Notes under the pieces: generated by a model | The model's input: only the letters and a program-made list of their open reading frames with translations | The model's database searches: none | What the model was told of the DNA's origin: nothing | Part shown: in pieces, positions 14,060 to 20,767 of the stretch | Layout of the letters: each line of letters begins with the position of its first letter | How positions within the stretch are numbered: the stretch's first letter is position 1 | Made by a program: the position numbers and the translations under genes | Assembly (NCBI GenBank): GCA_964346145.1 | Contig: CAYFTL010000037.1 | Location: forward strand, 1-20,767 | Length of the DNA stretch: 20,767 nt | DNA from: CAYFTL01 sp964346145 | GTDB taxonomy: Bacteria > Bacillota > Clostridia > Christensenellales > Aristaeellaceae | Direction: 5' to 3'

Positions 14060-14740
14060 ATGCAAGAAAATGTAGTTGAAAATCGGATGCCCCTGATTGG
14101 CGATCCTGCCCCTTCGTTTAAAGCTGTAACCACCCAAGGCGAAATTAACTTTCCCGAGGACTATGCCGGCAGATGGGTGGTGCTCTTCTCCCATCCCGCT
14201 GATTTTACGCCGGTCTGTACCACAGAATTTATGACCTTCGCTTCCATGGCCGACCAGTTTAAGGCATTGAACACCGAATTGATCGGTTTGTCGGTGGATT
14301 CATTGTATGCCCACATCGCCTGGTTGCGCAAGATTCAAGAACTGGAGTGGAATGGAAAGAAAAACATCGAGGTTACCTTCCCGCTCATCGAAGACATCCG
14401 CATGGAGGTTGCCAACAAATTTGGTATGATCCAACCCAACCAAAGCAACACCCAAGCGGTGCGCGCAGTGTTTATCATTGATCCGGAGGCTAAGATTCGT
14501 ACAATTCTGTATTATCCGTTGACCACCGGACGAAATTTTGACGAAATTTTGCGCATTATTCAGGCGCTCCAAAAAGCCGACAAGGATAGCGTTGCCACCC
14601 CTGCCGATTGGCGCCCGGGTGACGACGTGATCGTGCCCACTGCCGGTTCATGCGGAACCGCCAAGGAACGCATGGAAAGCCAAAGCGAAGATCAGTATTG
14701 CTTAGACTGGTTTATGTGCTTTAAAAAGGAAAAGAAATAA
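14060..14740 (+). CDS. Prx6-type peroxiredoxin
   Basis: A 226-residue thiol peroxidase. Near the N-terminus MPLIGDPAPSF and TTQGEINFPEDYAG are followed by VVLFSHPADFTPVCTTEF with the peroxidatic Cys53, then FGMIQPN and AVRAVFIIDPEAKIRTILYYP, as in the 1-Cys/Prx6 class. Three more cysteines (about 198, 214, 220) lie in the C-terminal tail GSCGTAKERM and YCLDWFMCFKK and could serve for resolution. It reduces hydrogen peroxide and organic peroxides in the cytoplasm. The frame is open much further upstream but that part is unlike the family; 14060 gives the usual N-terminus although no good ribosome site is seen. It has its own terminator and no close operon partner. Confidence 0.92.
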   Translation: MQENVVENRMPLIGDPAPSFKAVTTQGEINFPEDYAGRWVVLFSHPADFTPVCTTEFMTFASMADQFKALNTELIGLSVDSLYAHIAWLRKIQELEWNGKKNIEVTFPLIEDIRMEVANKFGMIQPNQSNTQAVRAVFIIDPEAKIRTILYYPLTTGRNFDEILRIIQALQKADKDSVATPADWRPGDDVIVPTAGSCGTAKERMESQSEDQYCLDWFMCFKKEKK

Positions 14741-14744
14741 TGAT

Positions 14745-14766
14745 TGGATTAGAAATAACTAATCCA
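14745..14766 (+). repeat. Hairpin just after the peroxiredoxin stop
   Basis: TGGATTAG pairs perfectly with CTAATCCA across a six-base loop. No T-run follows directly, so it may be a 3' stabiliser rather than the terminator. Confidence 0.5.
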
Positions 14767-14824
14767 CATTACAAAACACTTTTTATAAGCAAACAGTTTG
14801 CAAATTTAAAAAGGCAAATAAAAG

Positions 14825-14859
14825 CCGGATGTGTCGTTTTTACAACGCATCCGGTTTTT
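14825..14859. terminator. Terminator between the peroxiredoxin and the His-rich gene
   Basis: CCGGATGTGT (14825-14834) pairs with ACGCATCCGG (14845-14854) with one G-T pair and is followed by five T residues on the plus strand. On the minus strand it is followed by CTTTTATTT, so it probably also ends the convergent operon. Confidence 0.9.
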
Positions 14860-14920
14860 GTGTATTTAGCAAAATCCAGTTTGTAATCTAAAGCCGTCTA
14901 CCCTACTACCCACTTATGCC

Positions 14921-15583
14921 TTATTGCACACACAGGTGGGCGATGGTCATTACACCGCGGTAAATAAAAGGTTCATCCAGCAGAAAGTCTGATTGCTCGG
15001 TGCCGTTGGCTACTGTGCGCACAAAATCCTGATATACATTGCTCTGATAATACAATTCGAAAGGCTTTGCTTCGAAATTATCATCGAACTCCAATTTTAT
15101 AAATTGATCCCGCTCCAACGTTTCGATGGCTGCAGCGCGCTCGACTACCTGTTCCATGGTATCTTTCGGATCAAACAGCAACACGTTTTTAAGAGCGGTA
15201 ACGCTCAGGCTTTTTTCCTTGGTCGAATAAATTTCGAAATTTACCACGGGCAGTACCCGATGGGTGCGCAATTTTTCTAAGATGGTGAATTCCAGTTCGG
15301 TAAGCTGCCGGCGCGCCGGTTCAGCGTTTGCATCTATAGGTCGGTCCTCGCTATGGTGGTAGTGATGATGGCCACAACCGCATTGCTCGCCATGGTGATG
15401 CTCGTGCCTGTGATCATGATGGTGCTGGTGAGAGCAACCGCAATCGTCGCCGTGCGCATGGCTGTGACCGCCACAACCACAAGCGTGCCCACTTCCTTCT
15501 TTTTTGTGGTGGTATCCTCCACAGCACTCGCCACCGTGACGATGATAGCCGGAACCGCAAGAATGTTCTTTATTATCCGTCAA
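14921..15583 (-). CDS. His/Cys-rich putative metal-binding protein, unrecognised C-terminal domain
   Basis: A 220-residue protein with two clear parts. Residues 1-80 hold 23 His and 9 Cys, with three CGC motifs (near 35, 48 and 68) and runs such as HQHHHDHRHEHHHG: a metal-loading tail like those of nickel or zinc chaperones and sensors. Residues 93-220 are an ordinary globular domain (LTELEFTILEKLRTHRVLPV, then VERAAAIETLERDQFIKLEFD) that looks alpha-beta and perhaps winged-helix-like; I cannot name its family. No signal peptide or membrane helix is seen. The start is a TTG at 15581-15583 with GAGG seven bases before. It begins 36 bases after the xylulokinase stop and is the last gene of the operon. 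Metal storage, a metallochaperone or a metal-dependent regulator are all possible. Confidence 0.75.
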   Translation of the reverse strand: MTDNKEHSCGSGYHRHGGECCGGYHHKKEGSGHACGCGGHSHAHGDDCGCSHQHHHDHRHEHHHGEQCGCGHHHYHHSEDRPIDANAEPARRQLTELEFTILEKLRTHRVLPVVNFEIYSTKEKSLSVTALKNVLLFDPKDTMEQVVERAAAIETLERDQFIKLEFDDNFEAKPFELYYQSNVYQDFVRTVANGTEQSDFLLDEPFIYRGVMTIAHLCVQ

Positions 15584-15619
15584 TTTTTGTCCTCTTTCTC
15601 TTTGCTTGTTGCAATTTTC

Positions 15620-17164
15620 TTATTTCCCCTGGCTTGCCGAAAGGTCAAACACAGGTTTGAGCGCTCCATAGAGTTGGCTGTAAATGGCGTACGCATCTTG
15701 GTAGGCCGCGAAATTTTTTGCATTGGGCAGAGTTTCGGTTTCCACCTTGATGATGGAAGCCGCTTCGCCCAGGTTGTTCCAAATGCCCGCACCCACACCG
15801 GCCACCATGACCGCACCGTAAGCGCCGCCCTCACTGGCCGCAGACACCGTATAAACAGGCAATCGGAAGATGTCAGCCTGCATTTGACGCCACAGTACGC
15901 TAAGCGCTCCGCCGCCCGAGGTATATACCTTTTCGTTTTTGATATCGGGCGCCATAGTGTTCATTAAATCTATAACCTGTTTTAAGCTGTACGTAACACC
16001 TTCCATAACCGCGCGGGTGATGTCGGCACGGGTGGAGCCTAAGGTCAGTCCATAAAAAACGCCGCGCGCATTCGGATCGGGATAGGGTGCGCGTTCACCG
16101 CTAAGGTAGGGCGCAAAGGTGACTCCATTGGCGCCCGGCACCGATTGCTCAGCACGTTCGCCCATGATATCGTACACATTTCTCCCAGCCTTTTCGGCCA
16201 ACTCCGTATCGTGTTCACAGAGCACGTCACGATACCAGCGATAAGCACCGCCGGCACTCAACGTGCAGCCGAAAGAGTGCCACAGACCCGGCTCATTGTT
16301 GCAAAACACCTGCAGGTTTCCGCTCGGATTTTTCCTGTATGTATCCAGCCCCATAGACACGTTGCCTGCGGTGCCGATCACAACTCCGAGTATGCCCGGC
16401 TTAACCAGGCCGCTGCCCGTGGTTTGGATGACCGCGTCGCCGCCACCCGCATATACTTTTAAGCCTTCGGGCAACCCTGTCTGCTCGGCTGCTTGCCGGG
16501 TAACCACACCGGCAAGGGCAGTGGATTCCATGAACTGAGGAAATATATGGAAAGGCAACTCCACTTTATCAATCAATTCACGACTCCAATCCCGTTCTTC
16601 TACGTTAAAGAAGCCGGTACCGGAAGCATCCGATACATCGGTGGCGACATTGCCTGTCAACATGAAGCGAATATAATCCTTGGGACAGCAGAATTTGACC
16701 ATGCGCTCAAAATTTCCGGGTTCGTTTTCCCGCAGCCAAATGAGCTTGCCGCCTGTATACCCGGTCAGCATACGGTTGTTGGTGTATTTAAGCAGGCTGT
16801 CCAGGCCGCCGGCCCGTTCGGTGATCCAATCGCACTGGCTTTGTGTGCGTTGATCGCTCCACAGCATGGCCGGACGAATTACATTGTTTTCTTTATCCAA
16901 CGCCACCAGGCCGTGCATCTGCCCGGACAAGCTCAAGCCAACAATTTTGCTCGGATCAATTTGGGCTTTGCCCATGATATTTTGGCAACCCTTGCGAATA
17001 CCCTGCCACCAATCCTCAGGATGCTGTTCCGACCAACCCGGCTTGGGAGAATACAACGGATAGCCCTGGGTATCGGATGCAATGACGTTGCCCTGTTCAT
17101 CTGCGATAATACACTTTGCACCGCTGGTGCCGATATCCAACCCGATCAAATATCTGTTTGCCAT
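15620..17164 (-). CDS. xylB: Xylulokinase (FGGY carbohydrate kinase)
   Basis: A 514-residue FGGY kinase. It has the ATP-loop GLDIGTSGAKCIIADEQG, the substrate motif LSGQMHGLVALD that marks xylulokinases, AMLWSDQRT, the catalytic Asp in YAGGGDAVIQTTGSG, YLSGERAPYPDPNARGVFYGL, and the C-terminal VYTSGGGALSVLWRQMQAD. It phosphorylates D-xylulose to xylulose 5-phosphate with ATP in the cytoplasm, feeding the pentose phosphate pathway. No xylose isomerase or sugar transporter is nearby. Its ATG (AAGGA eight bases before) is one base after the plsY stop codon, so it is firmly in the DUF512-der-plsY operon, an unusual place. Confidence 0.93.
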   Translation of the reverse strand: MANRYLIGLDIGTSGAKCIIADEQGNVIASDTQGYPLYSPKPGWSEQHPEDWWQGIRKGCQNIMGKAQIDPSKIVGLSLSGQMHGLVALDKENNVIRPAMLWSDQRTQSQCDWITERAGGLDSLLKYTNNRMLTGYTGGKLIWLRENEPGNFERMVKFCCPKDYIRFMLTGNVATDVSDASGTGFFNVEERDWSRELIDKVELPFHIFPQFMESTALAGVVTRQAAEQTGLPEGLKVYAGGGDAVIQTTGSGLVKPGILGVVIGTAGNVSMGLDTYRKNPSGNLQVFCNNEPGLWHSFGCTLSAGGAYRWYRDVLCEHDTELAEKAGRNVYDIMGERAEQSVPGANGVTFAPYLSGERAPYPDPNARGVFYGLTLGSTRADITRAVMEGVTYSLKQVIDLMNTMAPDIKNEKVYTSGGGALSVLWRQMQADIFRLPVYTVSAASEGGAYGAVMVAGVGAGIWNNLGEAASIIKVETETLPNAKNFAAYQDAYAIYSQLYGALKPVFDLSASQGK

Positions 17165-17165
17165 A

Positions 17166-17822
17166 TTACTTATCCTTTCGCTCGTGTTCACGTGCTGATT
17201 TCCCGTGTCGATCCAACTTACTTATCTTTTTAAAATCCAATTTATTTTCTTCTTTATTGATTAGCCGCTTGATGTTGGCTCTATGGCCAAACAATGCCAG
17301 CGCACCCATGATGATGGCATATACACACCAGTCAAAGTGGTTGTGCCTGAAGATAATGGTCATTAGCGGATATGCGATGGCAGCCACGATAGAGGCGATG
17401 GACACCGTGCGCACAAAGTATACGATTACGACCTCCATAAGCAGGAGCGCCAACGCAAACCAGGGTTCTACAAACAGGATGGCACCAAAGGAGGTTGCCA
17501 CGCCCTTTCCACCCTTAAAGCCGAACGCCACCGGCCAGTTATGGCCGATGATCGCCATGAGTCCGCCCAAGCGCGCACCCGATTCCCCAGCGAGCCAATA
17601 GCCGACCAGTGCACCCAGCCAGCCCTTCAGGGCATCTCCAAGGAGGGTAAGCAGGCTGGGCATCCAGCCCAATGTGCGCAACACGTTGGTGGTGCCCGCA
17701 TTGCCGCTCCCATGTTCGCGAATATCCATTTTTGCAAAATACTTGGTTACGATAAGACCAGTGGAAAAATTGCCCAAAGCGTACCCCAAGACAATCACCA
17801 AAATCATTTTTACTACGATCAT
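17166..17822 (-). CDS. plsY: Glycerol-3-phosphate acyltransferase PlsY
   Basis: A 218-residue membrane protein with five or six helices. Its three PlsY motifs are present: EHGSGNAGTTNVLRTLG, GHNWPVAFGFKGGKGVATSFG (split near residues 92-112) and GHRANIKRLI. PlsY moves the acyl group from acyl phosphate to glycerol 3-phosphate, the first step of phospholipid synthesis in most Gram-positive bacteria. The C-terminal tail is charged and slightly longer than usual. It begins three bases after the der stop codon and uses the GGAGGAG formed by the last codons of der as ribosome site; it is probably translation-coupled. Confidence 0.96.
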   Translation of the reverse strand: MIVVKMILVIVLGYALGNFSTGLIVTKYFAKMDIREHGSGNAGTTNVLRTLGWMPSLLTLLGDALKGWLGALVGYWLAGESGARLGGLMAIIGHNWPVAFGFKGGKGVATSFGAILFVEPWFALALLLMEVVIVYFVRTVSIASIVAAIAYPLMTIIFRHNHFDWCVYAIIMGALALFGHRANIKRLINKEENKLDFKKISKLDRHGKSAREHERKDK

Positions 17823-17825
17823 GGG

Positions 17826-19157
17826 TTACTCCTCCCCCTTTTGCCGATCTCTAAAGAACATTCGAATTGGTGTGCCATCGAAATCGAAGGCTTTGCGCAA
17901 CTGATTCTCCAAGTAGCGTTCGTAGGAAAAGTGCATCAAAGTGCTGTCGTTAACAAAAAATACAAAGGTGGGTGGTGCCGCCGCTTGCTGGGTACCATAG
18001 TAAATTTTGAGCCTACGGCCTGAGCTGCTCGGCGGTGCAAGCGCGGCTTGGGCATCGGCCAGTACATCGTTTAAAAGGCCGGTTGTGATGCGCTTATGGG
18101 TTTGGGCATACACCTTGTTCACCAGATCCAGCACCTTGTGGGTGCGCTGACCGGTGAGCGCCGAGATATAAACGATGGGCGCATAGTGCATAAACTTAAG
18201 CGCTTCACGAATTTTCTTGGTGAACTCCCCTGCCGTGTTCGTTTCCTTTTCTACCGCGTCCCACTTGTTGACGATGATGATGGCCGCTTTTCCTTTTTGA
18301 TCGATATATCCGGCGATTTTTGCATCCTGTTCGGTAACGCCTTCCTCCGCATCGATCATAATCAAGGCTACATCACAACGGTCTACCGCACCGAAGGAAC
18401 GCACAACGCTGTAGCGCTCCAACGACTCGTGCGCAATGGCACGCTTGCGGCGAATGCCTGCGGTATCGATGATCACGTATTCTTGGCCATCCTCTTCAAA
18501 GCGAGTATCAATGGCGTCTCGGGTGGTTCCAGCAATATCGCTGACCATGACCCGCTCATGCCCCAATATTTTGTTAACCAGCGAAGACTTGCCCACGTTT
18601 GGCTTGCCCACCACGGCCACGTGAATCGTTCCTTCATCTTGAGTTTCATCTTCATCCGGGTCGGGAAAAAATTTGACAATTTCATCCAGCAAGTCGCCAA
18701 AATTCATCATATTGGTGCTGGATATTCCAATGGGATCGCCTATACCCAACTGATAGAACTCGTATATATCGTCCATCTGTCGCACGCTGTCCACCTTGTT
18801 GACCACAAGCATTAAGGGTTTTCCACTCCGCCTGAGCATATCGGCCACGGTCTGGTCGTCCGAGGTAAGTCCTTGGCGCCCATCCACAAAAAACAGAATC
18901 ACATCGCAGGTTTCTATGGCGATTTCCGCCTGCCTGCGCATTTGCTTGAGCAGTACATCCTCGCTATGAGGATCTATGCCTCCGGTATCGATTAACGTAA
19001 AATTGTAGCGCTGCCATTCGCAGTCGGCGTACACCCTATCCCTGGTAACGCCCGGGGTATCTTCCACGATGGATATTCTTCGCCCTGCCATTTTGTTAAA
19101 AAAGGTGGATTTGCCCACATTCGGGCGTCCCACAATGGCCACCAACGGTCTTGCCAT
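17826..19157 (-). CDS. der: Ribosome biogenesis GTPase Der (EngA)
   Basis: A 443-residue protein with two GTPase domains and a KH-like C-terminus, the standard Der layout. G1 motifs are GRPNVGKS (residue 10-17) and GKPNVGKS (near 186); DTPGVTRDR and DIAGTTRDA are the G2 regions, DTGGID and DTAGIRRKR the G3, NKVD and NKWD the G4. Der acts in assembly of the 50S ribosome subunit. The ATG at 19157 gives the common start MARPLVAIVGRPNVGKS; the longer frame upstream lies inside the DUF512 gene and is not used. It starts two bases after the DUF512 stop, with GGAGG about nine bases before. Confidence 0.97.
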   Translation of the reverse strand: MARPLVAIVGRPNVGKSTFFNKMAGRRISIVEDTPGVTRDRVYADCEWQRYNFTLIDTGGIDPHSEDVLLKQMRRQAEIAIETCDVILFFVDGRQGLTSDDQTVADMLRRSGKPLMLVVNKVDSVRQMDDIYEFYQLGIGDPIGISSTNMMNFGDLLDEIVKFFPDPDEDETQDEGTIHVAVVGKPNVGKSSLVNKILGHERVMVSDIAGTTRDAIDTRFEEDGQEYVIIDTAGIRRKRAIAHESLERYSVVRSFGAVDRCDVALIMIDAEEGVTEQDAKIAGYIDQKGKAAIIIVNKWDAVEKETNTAGEFTKKIREALKFMHYAPIVYISALTGQRTHKVLDLVNKVYAQTHKRITTGLLNDVLADAQAALAPPSSSGRRLKIYYGTQQAAAPPTFVFFVNDSTLMHFSYERYLENQLRKAFDFDGTPIRMFFRDRQKGEE

Positions 19158-19159
19158 AA

Positions 19160-20479
19160 CTAAAAAACCTCCACTATCTGCTTGCCTGCCACCGCGTTGA
19201 GCAGACACTCGGCCCGCTCTTCCACCACGATCACAGGACAAGCCAACGCCTGGCACAATTGCTCAAGGCGCATATCGTCCAAAAACACATCTTCACCCTT
19301 GCGCAGCATGGTTTGGGTAATAAGTACTCTATCATAGCTAGCGGAATGCTCAGCAAACTGTGCGACAATATCCGATCCAGTAACCAATCCCGCCACGGTG
19401 ACGCTATCGCCAAAGAAATTATTTTTAACCGGATGCACCGTCACGTCTACTGTAGGAACCGAATATTTGGCTAGCAACTGCTTTAGAAAACCGGCTGCCG
19501 ACTCCCCGGTTACTATGGCTACCTTGCCCGGCTGTGCCTGATCCAACTTAGCCAGGGGGTATGCATCTTCCATATCGGTTTCCAGCATGCGCATAAGCCC
19601 TATGCCGTTATCGATTTGCATATAGCCGTCGTACCAGTCGTCTGGCGGGGTTTGTCGATTGGCAAGCACGTAAAACTCATCGGCCGCATATATAAAGGAA
19701 ACACCCCAGCGCTCACGGAACCGACTTTGCAGTGCAGCCACCTGATCGACCAGCCGGTTGGCCGAATCATAATCGAAAGGTTTAAGCTGAGTCAGCCCCT
19801 TGCGGTGGTTGGTCAAGCCCACCGGCACCAGTGCAAAAGTCTCACAAGCCGGATATAACTCCGCCAAATCCTTCGCAGTGCACTCCAGCACTTGCCCATC
19901 ATTATAGCCAGGGCACACAACGGCTTGAGCGTGAAATCGGATGCCGCCTTTTGCCAACCGTCTAAGCTGATCCATCAGCCCTGCTGCGCGCGGCGTACCC
20001 AAAAGCAACGAACGCAAAGCGGGATCCGTGGCGTGCACCGATATATACAGCGGGGAAGCTTTGCGCTTGATGATGCGCTCAAGCTCCTTATCCCCTACGT
20101 TGGTCAAGGTGACATAGTTGCCCGACAAAAGCGATAACCGCCAGTCATCGTCTTTAACGTGCATGCTACTACGCGTCCCTATAGGCAGCTGATCCACGAA
20201 ACAAAACAGGCAGTGGTTGCAACAGTTGCGCACACCGCTCATCAGTTCTTTGGAAAACTCCAACCCCAGCGGCTCGTATTCATCTTTTTCAAATTCGTAT
20301 TCGATTTGTTCGTCGTTGTGCGCCACCAACAAGCTTATTTGTTCTGATGCACAAAACGCCTGATAATCAATCCAGTCCACAATCTTGTGGCCATTAATAT
20401 TGAGCAGTTCGTCCCCCGGCAAAATCCCCAGCTGATCGGCAATGCTGCCCGGTTGAACTGCTTGTATCCTATGTGACAT
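19160..20479 (-). CDS. DUF512 protein with PDZ-like N-terminus and radical-SAM-type cysteines
   Basis: A 439-residue protein. Residues 1-65 resemble a PDZ domain (VQPGSIADQLGILPGDELLNING). A CX3CX2C motif follows at Cys86, Cys90 and Cys93 (CCNHCLFCFVDQLP), the pattern of radical SAM enzymes, with YISVHATDPALRSLLLG, FHAQAVVCPGYNDG and VPVGLTNHRKGL downstream; the C-terminal part (PGKVAIVTGESAAGFL to VTVAGLVTGSDIV) is DUF512. Conserved in Clostridia next to der, with no proven reaction; an iron-sulfur enzyme is expected. The ATG at 20479 has AGGAGG four bases before it; a TTG 21 bases upstream is less likely. It ends with TAG, two bases before der. Confidence 0.9.
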   Translation of the reverse strand: MSHRIQAVQPGSIADQLGILPGDELLNINGHKIVDWIDYQAFCASEQISLLVAHNDEQIEYEFEKDEYEPLGLEFSKELMSGVRNCCNHCLFCFVDQLPIGTRSSMHVKDDDWRLSLLSGNYVTLTNVGDKELERIIKRKASPLYISVHATDPALRSLLLGTPRAAGLMDQLRRLAKGGIRFHAQAVVCPGYNDGQVLECTAKDLAELYPACETFALVPVGLTNHRKGLTQLKPFDYDSANRLVDQVAALQSRFRERWGVSFIYAADEFYVLANRQTPPDDWYDGYMQIDNGIGLMRMLETDMEDAYPLAKLDQAQPGKVAIVTGESAAGFLKQLLAKYSVPTVDVTVHPVKNNFFGDSVTVAGLVTGSDIVAQFAEHSASYDRVLITQTMLRKGEDVFLDDMRLEQLCQALACPVIVVEERAECLLNAVAGKQIVEVF

Positions 20480-20514
20480 TCTTCCTCCTGTATCTGACAA
20501 TGGGCCTTATTTAT

Positions 20515-20543
20515 ATTATCCCTTGATCCGCCGAATTCGTCAA
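20515..20543 (-). promoter_or_regulatory. Promoter of the DUF512-der-plsY-xylB-His-rich operon
   Basis: TTGACG (complement of 20538-20543) and GATAAT (complement of 20515-20520) are 17 bases apart, about 35 bases before the DUF512 start. No further promoter or terminator is seen until 14859. Confidence 0.7.
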
Positions 20544-20716
20544 TACTTTACTACTTTTTGAGCGTTCGCCCTTTCCGCTTTTAAGCGCTAATAAGAAATC
20601 ATAACTTAATACATTTTATTATATAGAAAATATTTGGTTAATCTATTGAAAAGTTTTGTGTGTTGTGGTTAAGTATAAGTGTCCGGGTAAACATATATCA
20701 ATCGGAGGTGTAGCTG

Positions 20717-20767
20717 TTGAAGAAACTTACCAAAGCGACGAGTATCATCCTAGCACTATTGTTACTG
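20717..20767 (+). CDS. Start of a secreted or lipoprotein gene (runs off the right edge)
   Basis: Seventeen codons are visible: a TTG start with GGAGG eight bases upstream, then KKLTKATSIILALLLL, a positively charged N-region followed by a hydrophobic core. This is a signal peptide, so the product is exported, perhaps a lipoprotein or solute-binding protein. The gene is divergent to the DUF512 operon; in the 237-base gap the upstream TTGAAA at 20646 has no well-spaced -10. Identity cannot be told. Confidence 0.6.
   Translation, partial: MKKLTKATSIILALLLL

Noticed and set aside
16493..17233. Plus-strand frame (246 codons) opposite xylB
   Set aside because: xylB motifs on the minus strand are complete; the opposite frame has no ribosome site or recognisable domain.
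1..20767. Mobile element, prophage or CRISPR locus
   Set aside because: No transposase, integrase, phage gene, cas gene, direct-repeat array or terminal inverted repeats with target duplication were seen; no tRNA or rRNA either.

Overview
The window reads as a piece of a Clostridia-type (Bacillota) chromosome. The grounds are an FMN riboswitch in front of a RibU-type ECF transporter, a DUF512 protein followed by Der and PlsY, a Prx6-type peroxiredoxin, strong AGGAGG ribosome sites, sigma-A type promoters and simple hairpin-plus-U terminators. Most genes look like ordinary vertically inherited genes. The stretches around 330-1200, 7640-8560 and 13760-14060 are visibly more AT-rich. I see no tRNA, rRNA, insertion sequence, CRISPR array or prophage gene.

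Left part, minus strand (1-4901): the start of a cysteine-rich DUF3795 protein with a palindromic operator over its promoter; a small P-loop kinase-like protein; a WYL-domain regulator and, directly upstream of it, a Qnr/MfpA-like pentapeptide-repeat protein; a CofE-like F420-0:gamma-glutamyl ligase family protein with its own promoter and terminator; and a NUDIX hydrolase interrupted by an in-frame TAG.

Centre, plus strand (5038-14859): a promoter and FMN riboswitch lead into ribU, then tsaE, tsaB and rimI with very short gaps or overlaps and no terminator between them, so the riboflavin switch may also affect t6A tRNA modification genes. A GNAT acetyltransferase follows, ended by a strong hairpin. 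Then comes a candidate structured RNA with its own promoter, and a four-gene unit: a MocR-type regulator (PLP-dependent, DdlR-like by context), an alpha/beta hydrolase, a Mur ligase with about five membrane helices in place of the usual N-terminal UDP-binding domain, and a D-Ala-D-Ala ligase, ended by a perfect terminator. This looks like a peptidoglycan-precursor module under control of a D-amino-acid-sensing regulator and is the most interesting part. A Prx6-like peroxiredoxin with its own terminator follows.

Right part, minus strand (14921-20543): one promoter drives DUF512 radical-SAM/PDZ protein, der, plsY, a xylulokinase and a His/Cys-rich putative metal-binding protein, all nearly touching. 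The last two are unusual companions; gpsA is the more usual neighbour of plsY. At the right edge a secreted or lipoprotein gene begins on the plus strand with a signal peptide.
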